From Promethearchaeota archaeon (GTDB lineage: Archaea > Asgardarchaeota > Lokiarchaeia > Sigyniarchaeales > SOKP01), in NCBI GenBank assembly GCA_011364975.1, contig RDOE01000006.1:1-64000 (forward strand): a DNA stretch of 64,000 nucleotides, in the 5' to 3' direction. The notes beneath the pieces are model-generated. The model worked only from the letters and a program-made list of their open reading frames with translations. It was not told the origin of the DNA and ran no database searches. Shown here in pieces: positions 34,181 to 43,168 of the stretch (positions are counted from its first letter, which is position 1; each line of letters starts with the position of its first letter). The position numbers and the translations under genes are program-made.

Positions 34181-36085
34181 ATGTCTGAAGATTATAAAAA
34201 AAGGTTTTCAAATCAATTGAAAAATTATAATAAAAAAGAAGTCACCCTCACAAAAGCAATAAAAGATTATATTAATCCTGGTGATAGGATTTTTATCGAT
34301 TCTGGGTGTTCAGAACCAATTGAATTAACAAAAAAGTTAATAGAATTGGGTGTAGAACTTCCAGATATCGAAATTATGCATTTTCTAAGTCTAAGTGATC
34401 TTGATTATTATGAAACTGCCGGTGGGATTGAAGATCTTTTCCGGCATAACGCATTTTTTATTGGAAAATCTCTACGCAAATACATTAAAGCCGGACAAGC
34501 AGACTATACTCCTATGCTTCTTTCAGAAATTCCTTGGCTTTTTAAGCTAGGAAAGATGCATTTGGATACTGCTTTAATCCAAGTTAGTCCTCCCGATAAA
34601 TATGGATTTTGTAGTTATGGAATAAATGTAGATATTGTTAAACCTATAGCGGAATCAGCTGAATACGTAGTAGCTGAAATAAACCCGAAAATGCCCCGTA
34701 CTTTAGGAGATTCATTTATTCATATGGACGATATCGACGCTTATGTTGTTACAGATCATGATATTATTGATTTTAATTATGGAGAACCTGATGAAGTATC
34801 ACAAAAAATCGCTAAATTCGTAGCATCACTTATAGAAGATAATTCTACTATTCAAATGGGAATCGGTCAAATTCCTAATGCAGTTACTAACGAATTAGGA
34901 GAAAAAAAAGATTTAGGGGTCCATAGCGAAGTATTTTCTGATGGGATTGTTGATCTAGTGGAGAAGGGAGTAATTACATGCAAGAAGAAAACAATTCATA
35001 AGGATAAAATAATTTGTTCTTTTGTAATGGGATCTAAACAGTTGTATGATTTTGTTGATGACAATCCTATGGTCGAGTTCCATCCTTGCGATTACACAAA
35101 TGATCCTTACATTATAAGCCAAAACAGAAAACAAGTAGCGATTAACGCAGCATTATCGGTGGATTTGACTGGACAAGTTAATTCAGATTCCATCGGACAT
35201 CAATTTTATAGCGGTATCGGTGGTCAAGTAGATTTTGTAAGAGGGGCAGCAAGAGCGATTGATGGAAAGCCTATCATGGTATTACCTTCAACAGCTCAAT
35301 TAAAAGATGGTACTATGATCTCTAGAATTGTACCATTTTTACAACCGGGTACTGGTGTAGTAGTAACACGAGGTGATGTTCACTATTTAGTCACCGAATG
35401 GGGTATCGCTTATCTCTATGGTAAAAGTATACGCGAAAGAGTACTTGAAATGATAAATATTGCACATCCTGATTTCCGTGAAGAGCTTTTGGAGCATGCA
35501 AAGAAATGGAATTATCTCTATTCTGATCAAAAACTTCCCTCTTCTATTAATGGTAGAATTAGTATTTATCCTGAAAAATATGAAACTATGAAAGAGTTAA
35601 AGAATGGGAAAACCATAAAGATTCGTCCAGTGAAGCCAACTGATGAACGTATAATCCAAGAACTTCATTATTCCTTAGATGAAAAGGATAGATATCTCCG
35701 ATTTTTCTCACCTGTGAAAGATTTCAGACATAAAAAAATGCAACCAATGGTGAATATAGATTATACAACAAATATGATTTTAGTCGTAGAATACTCTGAA
35801 AATGGTCAAGAAAGGATTGTTGCATTAGGGGCTTTCTTTAAAACTTTTAATCCATCATTGGCGGAAATATCTTTTGTTGTTCATAAGGATTGGAGAGGAT
35901 TAGGAATTACGAGATTTTTATTGAAATATTTAGCACAAATAGGAAAAGAGTTGGGATATAAAACCTTTGGTGGATCTATATTGATTGAAAATCGCCCAAT
36001 GCTTCACATTATTAACAATTCAGGATATAACCTCAAGTTAAAGAAAATTGAAGAGGGTGTTTTTGAGTTTGCCTTTGATCTTTAA
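34181..36085 (+). CDS. Acetyl-CoA hydrolase/CoA-transferase fused to a GNAT domain
   Basis: Residues 1-about 455 form a class I CoA-transferase of the acetyl-CoA hydrolase/4-hydroxybutyrate CoA-transferase type: VSPPDKYGFCSYG, IQMGIGQIPNAV, the catalytic Glu in GVHSEVFSDG (Glu250) and PTSTAQLKDGTMISRIV-type loop (LPSTAQLKDG). Residues about 475-634 form a GNAT acyltransferase fold (IRPVKPTDERIIQELHYSL, LAEISFVVHKDWRGLGITRFLL; parts). This two-domain fusion is known in bacteria. A carboxylate-activation role with added protein or small-molecule acylation is likely. Confidence 0.85.
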   Translation: MSEDYKKRFSNQLKNYNKKEVTLTKAIKDYINPGDRIFIDSGCSEPIELTKKLIELGVELPDIEIMHFLSLSDLDYYETAGGIEDLFRHNAFFIGKSLRKYIKAGQADYTPMLLSEIPWLFKLGKMHLDTALIQVSPPDKYGFCSYGINVDIVKPIAESAEYVVAEINPKMPRTLGDSFIHMDDIDAYVVTDHDIIDFNYGEPDEVSQKIAKFVASLIEDNSTIQMGIGQIPNAVTNELGEKKDLGVHSEVFSDGIVDLVEKGVITCKKKTIHKDKIICSFVMGSKQLYDFVDDNPMVEFHPCDYTNDPYIISQNRKQVAINAALSVDLTGQVNSDSIGHQFYSGIGGQVDFVRGAARAIDGKPIMVLPSTAQLKDGTMISRIVPFLQPGTGVVVTRGDVHYLVTEWGIAYLYGKSIRERVLEMINIAHPDFREELLEHAKKWNYLYSDQKLPSSINGRISIYPEKYETMKELKNGKTIKIRPVKPTDERIIQELHYSLDEKDRYLRFFSPVKDFRHKKMQPMVNIDYTTNMILVVEYSENGQERIVALGAFFKTFNPSLAEISFVVHKDWRGLGITRFLLKYLAQIGKELGYKTFGGSILIENRPMLHIINNSGYNLKLKKIEEGVFEFAFDL

Positions 36086-36196
36086 CTTTTTTTAAATGAT
36101 CAAAAATAAGGAAAATTCTTAATATGATCTCAAGATCGAATTAGATTAATTAAAAAAGCAAAAAAAAAATTAGAAGAGATTATAGGAACAAGTTTA

Positions 36197-37201
36197 ATGA
36201 ATGAATTTATTAAACCTAAAGTTGTAGTGAGTAGGTGCTTGGAATTTGATTACTGTAGATGGAATGGGAATATCATTAAAAGTCCTATTGTTAATATTAT
36301 GAAATCTTATATTGACTTTCAGCCTATTTGTGCTGAATTTGAAATAGGATTAGGAGTACCTCGGCATCCAGTTCGAATTGAAATTAAAAATAATGAATTA
36401 TTTATGATACAACCAATAACTGAAACAGATGTAACCGTAAAGATGAGGCAATTCAGTGATACTTTTTTAAATACTTTAGGAAAGGTTGATGGTTTTATTT
36501 TTAAATCTGATTCTCCTTCTTGTGGTGTTTATAATGTTAAACATTATATAAGATCTGAAAAAAATGAAGCTTATGTAAAAGAAAGAGGATGTGGTCTCTT
36601 TACTAAAATTATTTTAGAACATTTCCCCTATTCCGCTATCGAAACTGAAGCCAGATTGAGAAATTTTCGCATAAGAGAACATTTTCTTACTAAACTTTAT
36701 ACTATTGCCTCCTTTCGGGAATTAAAGCAGTCGATAAGTATCCCAAAACTTATCCAATTTCATACTTATAATAAATACTTATTTATGGCATATAATCAAA
36801 CTGAAATGCGAATTTTAGGGCGATTACTTGCTAACCAGAAGGAATATTCATTAAATGATCTACTACATAAATATGAACAATCCATGTTGAATATACTAAG
36901 CTATCCTCCGAAATATACTTCAAATATTAACATTCTGATGCACATGTTAGGATATTTCTCTAAAAACCTTACAACAGAAGAAAAAGCATTCTTTTTAGAT
37001 GAATTAGAAAAATATCGAGCAGGTTGGGTTCCTCTTTATGTTTGTAACAACCTAATCAAATTATGGATAAGGAAATTTAATGAAGAATATCTAAAAGAGC
37101 AGAGCTTTTTGAACCCTTTCCCACAAGAACTCATGAATTTTGATTTAAAGGATACATGGAGAGGTAGAGATTATTGGAACAAACCCGAAAAAAGGTTATA
37201 A
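36197..37201 (+). CDS. DUF523/DUF1722 (YbgA-type) protein
   Basis: The N-terminal half (about 8-150) is DUF523: SRCLEFDYCRWNG, QPICAEFEIGLGVPRHPVRI (part) and the Cys motif KSDSPSCGVYNVKHY, with GCGLFT near 140. The second half (about 160-334) is DUF1722: FRIREHFLTKLYTIASFREL (part), FHTYNKYLFMAYNQ and LLEKYR-like helical repeats. Proteins with both domains are widespread and the exact function is not settled. The gene stands alone behind the CoA-transferase gene. Confidence 0.85.
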   Translation: MNEFIKPKVVVSRCLEFDYCRWNGNIIKSPIVNIMKSYIDFQPICAEFEIGLGVPRHPVRIEIKNNELFMIQPITETDVTVKMRQFSDTFLNTLGKVDGFIFKSDSPSCGVYNVKHYIRSEKNEAYVKERGCGLFTKIILEHFPYSAIETEARLRNFRIREHFLTKLYTIASFRELKQSISIPKLIQFHTYNKYLFMAYNQTEMRILGRLLANQKEYSLNDLLHKYEQSMLNILSYPPKYTSNINILMHMLGYFSKNLTTEEKAFFLDELEKYRAGWVPLYVCNNLIKLWIRKFNEEYLKEQSFLNPFPQELMNFDLKDTWRGRDYWNKPEKRL

Positions 37202-37259
37202 TAAAAAAGGATCAAACTCTTTTATAATTAATCAGATACTAAGCTATTATAAATTATGG

Positions 37260-38123
37260 TTGATTTTTATCTTAATTACTCAATTTCATGAAATTTTTAA
37301 AAAGGAAGGATTAAGCTCAGAAGTAATTAATACATTCCACCAGATTATATGTTCATATTTTAAGAGAAATGGAAGAAATTTTTCCTTCAGAGATGAAATA
37401 TCTCCATATAAAGTATTAGTATCTGAAATGATGTTACAACAGACTCAAACGAATCAAGTTGATGAAAAGTTTGAACAATTTATAAAAAAATATCCTGATT
37501 TTAAAACATTAGCTAATACCTCTAATGAGGAATTATTAGCAATATGGCAAGGCCTAGGTTATAATCGAAGAGCTTTAGCTTTAAGAGATATAGCTCAAAA
37601 AGTAATTAGTGAGTATAATGGCATCTTACCTGCAGATGTAGAAATACTTAAAAGTTTTCCTCAAATAGGTCATAACACAGCATCTTCGATTGTTGCATTT
37701 GCATTTAATATGCCAACATATTTTATTGAAACTAATATTAGACGTGTGTACATTTACTTTTTTTTTCCCGGGAAGAAATCTGTAAAAGATAGTGAAATAT
37801 TACCCATAGTAAAAAAAACATTGGATAATAAACATATTCGAGAATGGTATTATGCATTAATGGATTATGGAGTTATGCTCAAAAAAACTCACCCTGAACT
37901 AAATAAAAAAAGTGCTCATTATAGAAAACAATCTCAATTTAAAGGTTCAACAAGAGAAGTTAGAGGAAGAATTTTGAAATTATTAATTAATAAAAAATCT
38001 CTTTCAGAATCAGAGATACGTCACCACTTCTCAAATTCATCGGTCGATGTTTTAAAAGTATTAAAAGTGTTAATAGAAGAAGGTTTTCTTAAAAAGGAAA
38101 AAAGAAGGTATACTTTAGCTTAA
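37260..38123 (+). CDS. mutY: MutY-like adenine glycosylase with C-terminal winged helix
   Basis: HhH-GPD base-excision glycosylase: SEMMLQQTQTNQV (family Glu near residue 56), LAIWQGLGYNRRA, the helix-hairpin-helix IGHNTASSIVAFAF, and the catalytic-acid position reads FIETNIRRV, with Glu157 where most MutY have Asp. The 4Fe-4S cluster cysteines that normally follow (Cx6Cx2Cx5C) are absent: the stretch reads MLKKTHPELNKKSAHYRKQ. About 60 C-terminal residues form a winged-helix-like domain instead of the oxidised-guanine sensor. Start TTG at 37260; no better start seen. Confidence 0.8.
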   Translation: MIFILITQFHEIFKKEGLSSEVINTFHQIICSYFKRNGRNFSFRDEISPYKVLVSEMMLQQTQTNQVDEKFEQFIKKYPDFKTLANTSNEELLAIWQGLGYNRRALALRDIAQKVISEYNGILPADVEILKSFPQIGHNTASSIVAFAFNMPTYFIETNIRRVYIYFFFPGKKSVKDSEILPIVKKTLDNKHIREWYYALMDYGVMLKKTHPELNKKSAHYRKQSQFKGSTREVRGRILKLLINKKSLSESEIRHHFSNSSVDVLKVLKVLIEEGFLKKEKRRYTLA

Positions 38124-38133
38124 TTATTCAATA

Positions 38134-39414
38134 CTATTTCTTTTGTTTCATCAGCCGCGCGATCTTGAAAGCTAAATCTTCTTGTTTTTTCCATTCACCA
38201 AATGCTAAACCTCGTACATTCAATTCATGAAGAATCTTCCTCACCTTTCTGCTAATTTTTTTAACATTTAAAGATTTAAAAGCAGTTTGAGGTAATGGCA
38301 AAAAAGAGTGAGTATGAATTCTTGCCCCCATTGTTGTAAGTTCTTTTATAACATCTATAGTCAAATCAATATCTTCATCTTCTTGAAATGGAAAACCAAA
38401 AATAAAGTCTACAATAGCTTTCAGTCCAAAATCAAGCGTTAATTGAACCGCGTTAAAGATATCATCAATACTATGGCCCCTATTACATAAATCAAGGATA
38501 CGTTGGCTTCCAGATTGGGCTCCGATAACAATATTATCATTTGAAGCATAATTCTTAACCAATTCTAAAGTTTCTTCCATGACATGTTCAGGTCTAACTT
38601 CTGAAGGAAATGATCCTAAAAATAACCTACCATCAGGTTCAATAATACTTTTAACTCGTTTAACTAATTCCTTTAATTTGATTAGATTTAGAGTTTTTCC
38701 ATCTAAAGAACCATAGGAAAAAGCATTAGGAGATATAAATCGAATATCTTTCTTATCGTACCTATTGGCCATAAATTCTACAGCTTTACAGATTGAATCG
38801 ATACTGCGGTGTCTAGGGAAGGTTCCTAAAAGATATGGTGTTTGACAAAAATAACAAACATAAGGACATCCTCTTGTAATTTCTATTGAGCCAAATTTTA
38901 CATGTTTAATGGGTAAAGGTGGATAGTCATCTAAATCAATAAGTTTACGTTTACTCGTAAAATGATACTGTTTTTCTTTATCCAAGTAAGCAATTCCTTT
39001 GATCTCGGTCAAATTTTCCCCGTCTTTTGTTTTTCTCATAATCTCAATGAGAGTTTCTTCTCCCTCTCCAACAACTACTAAATCAAATCCCATCTTAAGC
39101 GTATTGAAGGGTTCACCTGTAGCATGAGGTCCACCAGCAACTTTTATAACTTTTTTGGGATGTTTTTTATTTATTTTTTGGATTAAGTCATATATTTCCA
39201 ATAATTGAGATGTAAAGAACGAAATGCCTAAGATTATTAAATCAAATTTTGGTAAAATTGACTTTAGTTTATCAAATAGATTTTCTTTTCCTCTAGCAAA
39301 AAAGATTCTAATATCATCTAGATCTTTCTGGGTTTCTAAAGCAGCTACTAACGCATTAAAGCTGAAGAAATTCTCTTTTTGATAATAAATAAGAAAGGCG
39401 ATTTTTTTTTGCAC
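38134..39414 (-). CDS. B12-binding radical SAM protein
   Basis: An N-terminal cobalamin-binding-like flavodoxin fold (IAFLIYYQKENFFSFNALVAAL, LIILGISFFTSQLLEIYDLI, KVAGGPHATGEPFNTL; parts) precedes a radical SAM barrel with the cluster motif GCPYVCYFC at about residues 182-190, then VIGAQSGSQRILDLCNRGHS and DFIFGFPFQEDEDI. The layout is that of TIGR04013-like proteins found mostly in archaea. Substrates of this group are not known. It faces the MutY gene with a ten-base gap. Confidence 0.82.
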   Translation of the reverse strand: MQKKIAFLIYYQKENFFSFNALVAALETQKDLDDIRIFFARGKENLFDKLKSILPKFDLIILGISFFTSQLLEIYDLIQKINKKHPKKVIKVAGGPHATGEPFNTLKMGFDLVVVGEGEETLIEIMRKTKDGENLTEIKGIAYLDKEKQYHFTSKRKLIDLDDYPPLPIKHVKFGSIEITRGCPYVCYFCQTPYLLGTFPRHRSIDSICKAVEFMANRYDKKDIRFISPNAFSYGSLDGKTLNLIKLKELVKRVKSIIEPDGRLFLGSFPSEVRPEHVMEETLELVKNYASNDNIVIGAQSGSQRILDLCNRGHSIDDIFNAVQLTLDFGLKAIVDFIFGFPFQEDEDIDLTIDVIKELTTMGARIHTHSFLPLPQTAFKSLNVKKISRKVRKILHELNVRGLAFGEWKKQEDLAFKIARLMKQKK

Positions 39415-39511
39415 TAAATTTACACGAATAATATTAAATTATTGAAATAGTATTATATATCAAAATAAATTAAGATTTAATTAATAATTTAAAAACTTGG
39501 TTGAGAGATAA

Positions 39512-39964
39512 ATGTTTTTGGGTGCTGACCTAATAGCAACTAATCCAAGCCAAGTAGGTATCGCTTGGCTAGATTTCTATTCTATAGGACATATTTGTTA
39601 TGGAATAGGATTATTTCTCTTTTTTTCACTTTTTTATACGATCCCTAAAAAGCACGGAAATGTTCCTATATTTTCTTTACTGTTTGTGTTCATCTTAACG
39701 GTGATTTTTGCTATACTTTGGGAACTTGTAGAAAATTCACTATTTATAGACCTTGGTTGGAAATTTGAAGGGAGAGCTGATAGTTGGCAAAACATTACTT
39801 CAGATATCATATTCGGTTGTCTTGGAGGGTTGGGTTCATGGTTATTCTGTTATTTAATTTTTGTTAAAGAGAAGAATATCTGGTTCTACTACATATTCGG
39901 ACTTCTTGGATTTGGTATATGGCTTGGAATCTTCATTATACTACGTAGTTTAACTTTAACTTAG
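39512..39964 (+). CDS. Four-helix membrane protein of unknown function
   Basis: Four hydrophobic helices are visible (about 26-45, 51-72, 98-117 and 124-145). The stretch IGHICYGIGLFLFF and the FAILWELVENSLF motif (WExxE after a helix) resemble DUF2585/DUF2238-type membrane proteins, but the match is weak. The protein is probably in the cytoplasmic membrane. It is separated from its neighbours by normal spacers on both sides. Confidence 0.6.
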   Translation: MFLGADLIATNPSQVGIAWLDFYSIGHICYGIGLFLFFSLFYTIPKKHGNVPIFSLLFVFILTVIFAILWELVENSLFIDLGWKFEGRADSWQNITSDIIFGCLGGLGSWLFCYLIFVKEKNIWFYYIFGLLGFGIWLGIFIILRSLTLT

Positions 39965-40049
39965 AAATCAAGGTAAAATAACAAAATGAAATACTTTATA
40001 ATTTATTTTTTCTATTTTTATTAAATAACTACTGTAGCTTGATTGATTA

Positions 40050-40820
40050 TTGGATAATATAATTTTAAGGGAATATATTGATTCATATCGGGGAAATATA
40101 CCTTTAATTTTATCTGTACCGCATGGTGGTAATATAAAACTTCCAGCAATACCTGATAGAGTTGATGGGATTCTTGGAATAGATTTAAAAACTATAGAAC
40201 TTGCATATGATTTAATCGATTCCATAAAAACATATATTAAGAAATCAAAAAAATTAAAAAAATCCCCTTCATATTTGATATCTCTCATATCACGCAGTAA
40301 AATTGACTTTAATAGAGATGAATCAGAAGCATTTAACCAAAAATCTAATTTAGCAAAAAAATTTTTTAATTTTTATCATCAAAAATTAATGGAATTCATT
40401 AATTTCAATTTAAGAACATTTAACACATCATTATTAATAGATATTCATGGTTTCGAGAGAAATAAGCGTCCTGAGGGATATCGTGATGTAGATTTAGTAT
40501 TAGGGTCTAATAATTTGGGTACTATATATGCTTTTCCCGTTCCTAAAAAATTTTGGGGGAAAAATATTCGAGGTAAAATTGTTAAAGCTTTTAATAAAAA
40601 AGGCATACTCATTGCTCCAGGACATCACCTAAGGAAAGAATATGTGTTAACTGGGGGGTATATTACAACCAAATATGGAGCAAGCAATATACCAAATAGT
40701 CAATCAATTCAAATAGAATTTTCTGATCAGGTAAGACTTTATGATAAATCATTAAGAAAAGATGTAATTAAGATTCTAACTCAAATAATCTATGACGAGT
40801 ATATTCAAAAATATATATAA
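40050..40820 (+). CDS. N-formylglutamate amidohydrolase-like protein
   Basis: The zinc-binding motif VPHGG (LSVPHGGNIKLP near residue 20) and the SLLIDIHGFERNKRPEGYRDVDLVLGS region (part) match the N-formylglutamate deformylase/HutG superfamily, as does the TGGYITTKYG segment followed by IQIEFSDQVR in place of the usual QxEI. Family enzymes cleave formylated or acetylated amino acids. Start TTG at 40050. Substrate unclear. Confidence 0.72.
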   Translation: MDNIILREYIDSYRGNIPLILSVPHGGNIKLPAIPDRVDGILGIDLKTIELAYDLIDSIKTYIKKSKKLKKSPSYLISLISRSKIDFNRDESEAFNQKSNLAKKFFNFYHQKLMEFINFNLRTFNTSLLIDIHGFERNKRPEGYRDVDLVLGSNNLGTIYAFPVPKKFWGKNIRGKIVKAFNKKGILIAPGHHLRKEYVLTGGYITTKYGASNIPNSQSIQIEFSDQVRLYDKSLRKDVIKILTQIIYDEYIQKYI

Positions 40821-40905
40821 ATAATATATGCGAATATAAAGAAATATATAATAATACTCCTTCTAATATATCAAAAAATAATTAACACCTATTTTTATTG
40901 CGTCT

Positions 40906-41241
40906 ATGACTGGAGATAAAATAGATATTGAAGATTTGGAATCTTTTATCGATGGTTTGAAAATCTCCATGGATATGCTTGATGGAGCCGATCCTGCCAA
41001 ATCAAAAGGATTTCAAGCACAGCTGGCGAAAACTATCTCAGATCTGAGAGTAAAACGAGTTCAGCTATTTGAACCAATACCTAAAATATTAGGGAATGTT
41101 ACAAAAGAAGATATTAAGAATTATTTACTTAAAGAGTTATCAATATTAATGGATTATCTAAATAAGCAAGAATATCCAAGTGGTAAATTCAAATTAGTCA
41201 AAAAAATTGTGGATTTGAGAGCAGAAATAACCCATTTATGA
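40906..41241 (+). CDS. Small helical protein of unknown function
   Basis: A 111-residue protein with a DIEDLESFIDGLKISMDMLD start, a run AKSKGFQAQLAKTISDLRVKR and a helical C terminus (LKELSILMDYLNKQEY, KLVKKIVDLRAEI). Acidic at the start and basic later; helical hairpin likely. No named family. It sits 86 bases after the amidohydrolase and 51 bases before tatD on the same strand. Confidence 0.6.
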   Translation: MTGDKIDIEDLESFIDGLKISMDMLDGADPAKSKGFQAQLAKTISDLRVKRVQLFEPIPKILGNVTKEDIKNYLLKELSILMDYLNKQEYPSGKFKLVKKIVDLRAEITHL

Positions 41242-41282
41242 TAGTTAATCTATAAAACAAAGTTAAAAAGCTCGTATGTAAT

Positions 41283-41288
41283 GGTGAT
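41283..41288 (+). promoter_or_regulatory. Ribosome binding site that decides the tatD start
   Basis: GGTGAT is followed by the four-base spacer TTGA and the ATA codon at 41293. The same motif with 3-4-base spacers precedes the ATG of hgcB (GGTGAT at 63177-63182) and of the thioredoxin-like gene (63535-63540), so this site argues for initiation at ATA and not at the downstream ATG at 41395. Confidence 0.6.
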
Positions 41289-41292
41289 TTGA

Positions 41293-42054
41293 ATATTAAT
41301 TGATGTACACTGTCATGCTAACCTTTATTTACTCATATCGAATGTAATTGAAGATGCAAAACAAGTTGGAGTAAACAAAATTATTGCGGTAGGAATGAGC
41401 TCAACAAGTCAAGAAAGAATCTTAGAAATTGCTGCTCAATATAAAGAAATATTTCCCTCATTAGGGATTCATCCTGAAGAAGTAAAAATGAATAAAAAAA
41501 TTGAAAGTGAACTTGAAAAGATCACAGAATTAATCCTAAAAAATGAACATAATATTTGCGCAATAGGAGAGATTGGTCTAGATCATCATTTTATAAAAGA
41601 AAAGGATTTATATCCTCTTCAAAAGAGAATTTTCGAAAATATGTTGAATATAGCACAGGATTTACAATTGCCTGTAAATTTACATACAAAGGGTGCTGAA
41701 AAATTAGTATTTGAAACCTTACCTTCTTATAACATTCCAAATGTCAATATTCATTGGTATTCGGGTCCAGAGACTTATTTAAAGATCGGGATCGATAGAG
41801 GATATTATTTCTCAATAACACCTGCTATTAATTATTCTCCTGCGGTCAAAAATACAGCAACTGTTGTTGAAAAAGAATATCTTCTTTTAGAAAGTGACGG
41901 TCCAGTAAAATATGCTAATGAAATTGGGGCTCCGTATATGATTGCCAATGTATTAAAAATAATATCTGATCTAAAGAAATTAGATATAAAAGAAATGGAA
42001 ATTCAAATTGAAAATAATACAAGAAAAATTTTTCCTAAACTATTCTCAATTTAG
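41293..42054 (+). CDS. tatD: TatD-family metal-dependent hydrolase with an apparent ATA start
   Basis: A 253-residue TIM-barrel nuclease/deacylase of the TatD family. Metal ligands are seen in LIDVHCHAN (HxH), GEIGLDHHF (Glu), LHTKGAEK and IHWYSG (His) and ESDGP (Asp). The first in-frame ATG (41395) would remove the HxH motif and strand 1, so the start must lie upstream. An in-frame TGA at 41290 limits the choice to ATA (41293), TTA or ATT (41299); the family consensus M-L-I-D-x-H-x-H fits ATA exactly and GGTGAT precedes it. Confidence 0.85.
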   Translation: MLIDVHCHANLYLLISNVIEDAKQVGVNKIIAVGMSSTSQERILEIAAQYKEIFPSLGIHPEEVKMNKKIESELEKITELILKNEHNICAIGEIGLDHHFIKEKDLYPLQKRIFENMLNIAQDLQLPVNLHTKGAEKLVFETLPSYNIPNVNIHWYSGPETYLKIGIDRGYYFSITPAINYSPAVKNTATVVEKEYLLLESDGPVKYANEIGAPYMIANVLKIISDLKKLDIKEMEIQIENNTRKIFPKLFSI

Positions 42055-42066
42055 TACGAAAATCTC

Positions 42067-43119
42067 CTACTTAGAGTTGCGTATTTTTTTTATACCTTCC
42101 CATAACCCAGATAAATACATTATCCCTAAAGCTCTATCGTATAAACCATAACCTGGTTTCCCTCTTTCTCCCCATATCATTCTGCCGTGATCAGGACGAA
42201 TCATTCCCTTAAAATCAATATCAACTAAAGCCTTGATAACTTTAAACATGTCAATATCTCCAAATTCAGTAGGATGAGCAACTTCAATAAAGGATTGACC
42301 ATTTATCCTCTTTATATTGCGTATATGGACAAATGGAATCCTATCCAAGGAACCAAACTTATATATACTTTTAATTAAATCCATTTTTAAATTTGGACCA
42401 AATGAACCTGTACAAAAAGTAATTCCATTTGAAGGGCTATCTATTATATCTATTAGTCTATCTAATGCTGCTTCATTAGTAATTATTCGTGGAAGATTAA
42501 AAATTGGCCATGGAGGATCATCTGGATGAATACTAAGTCTTACCCCTGCTTTCTCTGCCACAGGTATAACTCTTTTTAAGAAATATTCTAAATTTGACCA
42601 CAAAGTTTCTTCATCCACTTTAGAATAAGCCTTAAGTAAATCCTCTAACTCTGCCTTTCCATAATTCGTTGCCCATCCCGGTAATTCTATGGATTCTTCA
42701 CTTATATTTATCTTATTGATTTCATCTTGATCATACGCAAGACTCGTTGACCCATCAGGATTTTTTTTTGATAAATTAGAGCGAGTCCAATCAAATACGG
42801 GCATAAAATTATAACAGAGAACATTTATCCCTAGAAAACCCATATTTTTGATATTTTGGCAATAGTTTTCGATATATTTGTCTCGACTTCTTCTACCTAA
42901 TTTTATATCTTCATGTACTGGTATACTTTCAATAACAGATAACCTTAAACCCACAGCCTCTATCATCCTTTTTAAGGATTTAATTTGTTCTTGAGGCCAA
43001 ATTTCGCCTATTTTTACATCATAAAGAGCAGATACAATTCCACTTATTCTTGGAATCTGTTTAATATATTCAAGTGGAATTGGGTCACTTTTACCATACC
43101 ACCGAAAGGTTAATTCCAT
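42067..43119 (-). CDS. uxuA: Mannonate dehydratase
   Basis: D-mannonate to 2-keto-3-deoxygluconate (KDG). The TIM-barrel protein of 350 residues starts LTFRWYGKSDPIPLEYIKQI (part; typical UxuA start), and carries the IGEIWPQEQI segment, VIESIPVHEDIKLG, GINVLCYNFMPVFDWTRS, LSIHPDDPPWPIFNLPRI and ITFCTGSFG, all family landmarks. It is directly downstream of the SDR fructuronate reductase gene, forming a two-gene uronate unit. Convergent with tatD. Confidence 0.93.
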   Translation of the reverse strand: MELTFRWYGKSDPIPLEYIKQIPRISGIVSALYDVKIGEIWPQEQIKSLKRMIEAVGLRLSVIESIPVHEDIKLGRRSRDKYIENYCQNIKNMGFLGINVLCYNFMPVFDWTRSNLSKKNPDGSTSLAYDQDEINKINISEESIELPGWATNYGKAELEDLLKAYSKVDEETLWSNLEYFLKRVIPVAEKAGVRLSIHPDDPPWPIFNLPRIITNEAALDRLIDIIDSPSNGITFCTGSFGPNLKMDLIKSIYKFGSLDRIPFVHIRNIKRINGQSFIEVAHPTEFGDIDMFKVIKALVDIDFKGMIRPDHGRMIWGERGKPGYGLYDRALGIMYLSGLWEGIKKIRNSK

Positions 43120-43168
43120 AGCCTATCTATGTATTTAATGATAATTCAAATTATAAATGTTTGTTCTT

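Noticed and set aside
41395-42054. ATG at 41395 as the tatD start
   Set aside because: It deletes the HxH metal site and first strand of the barrel.
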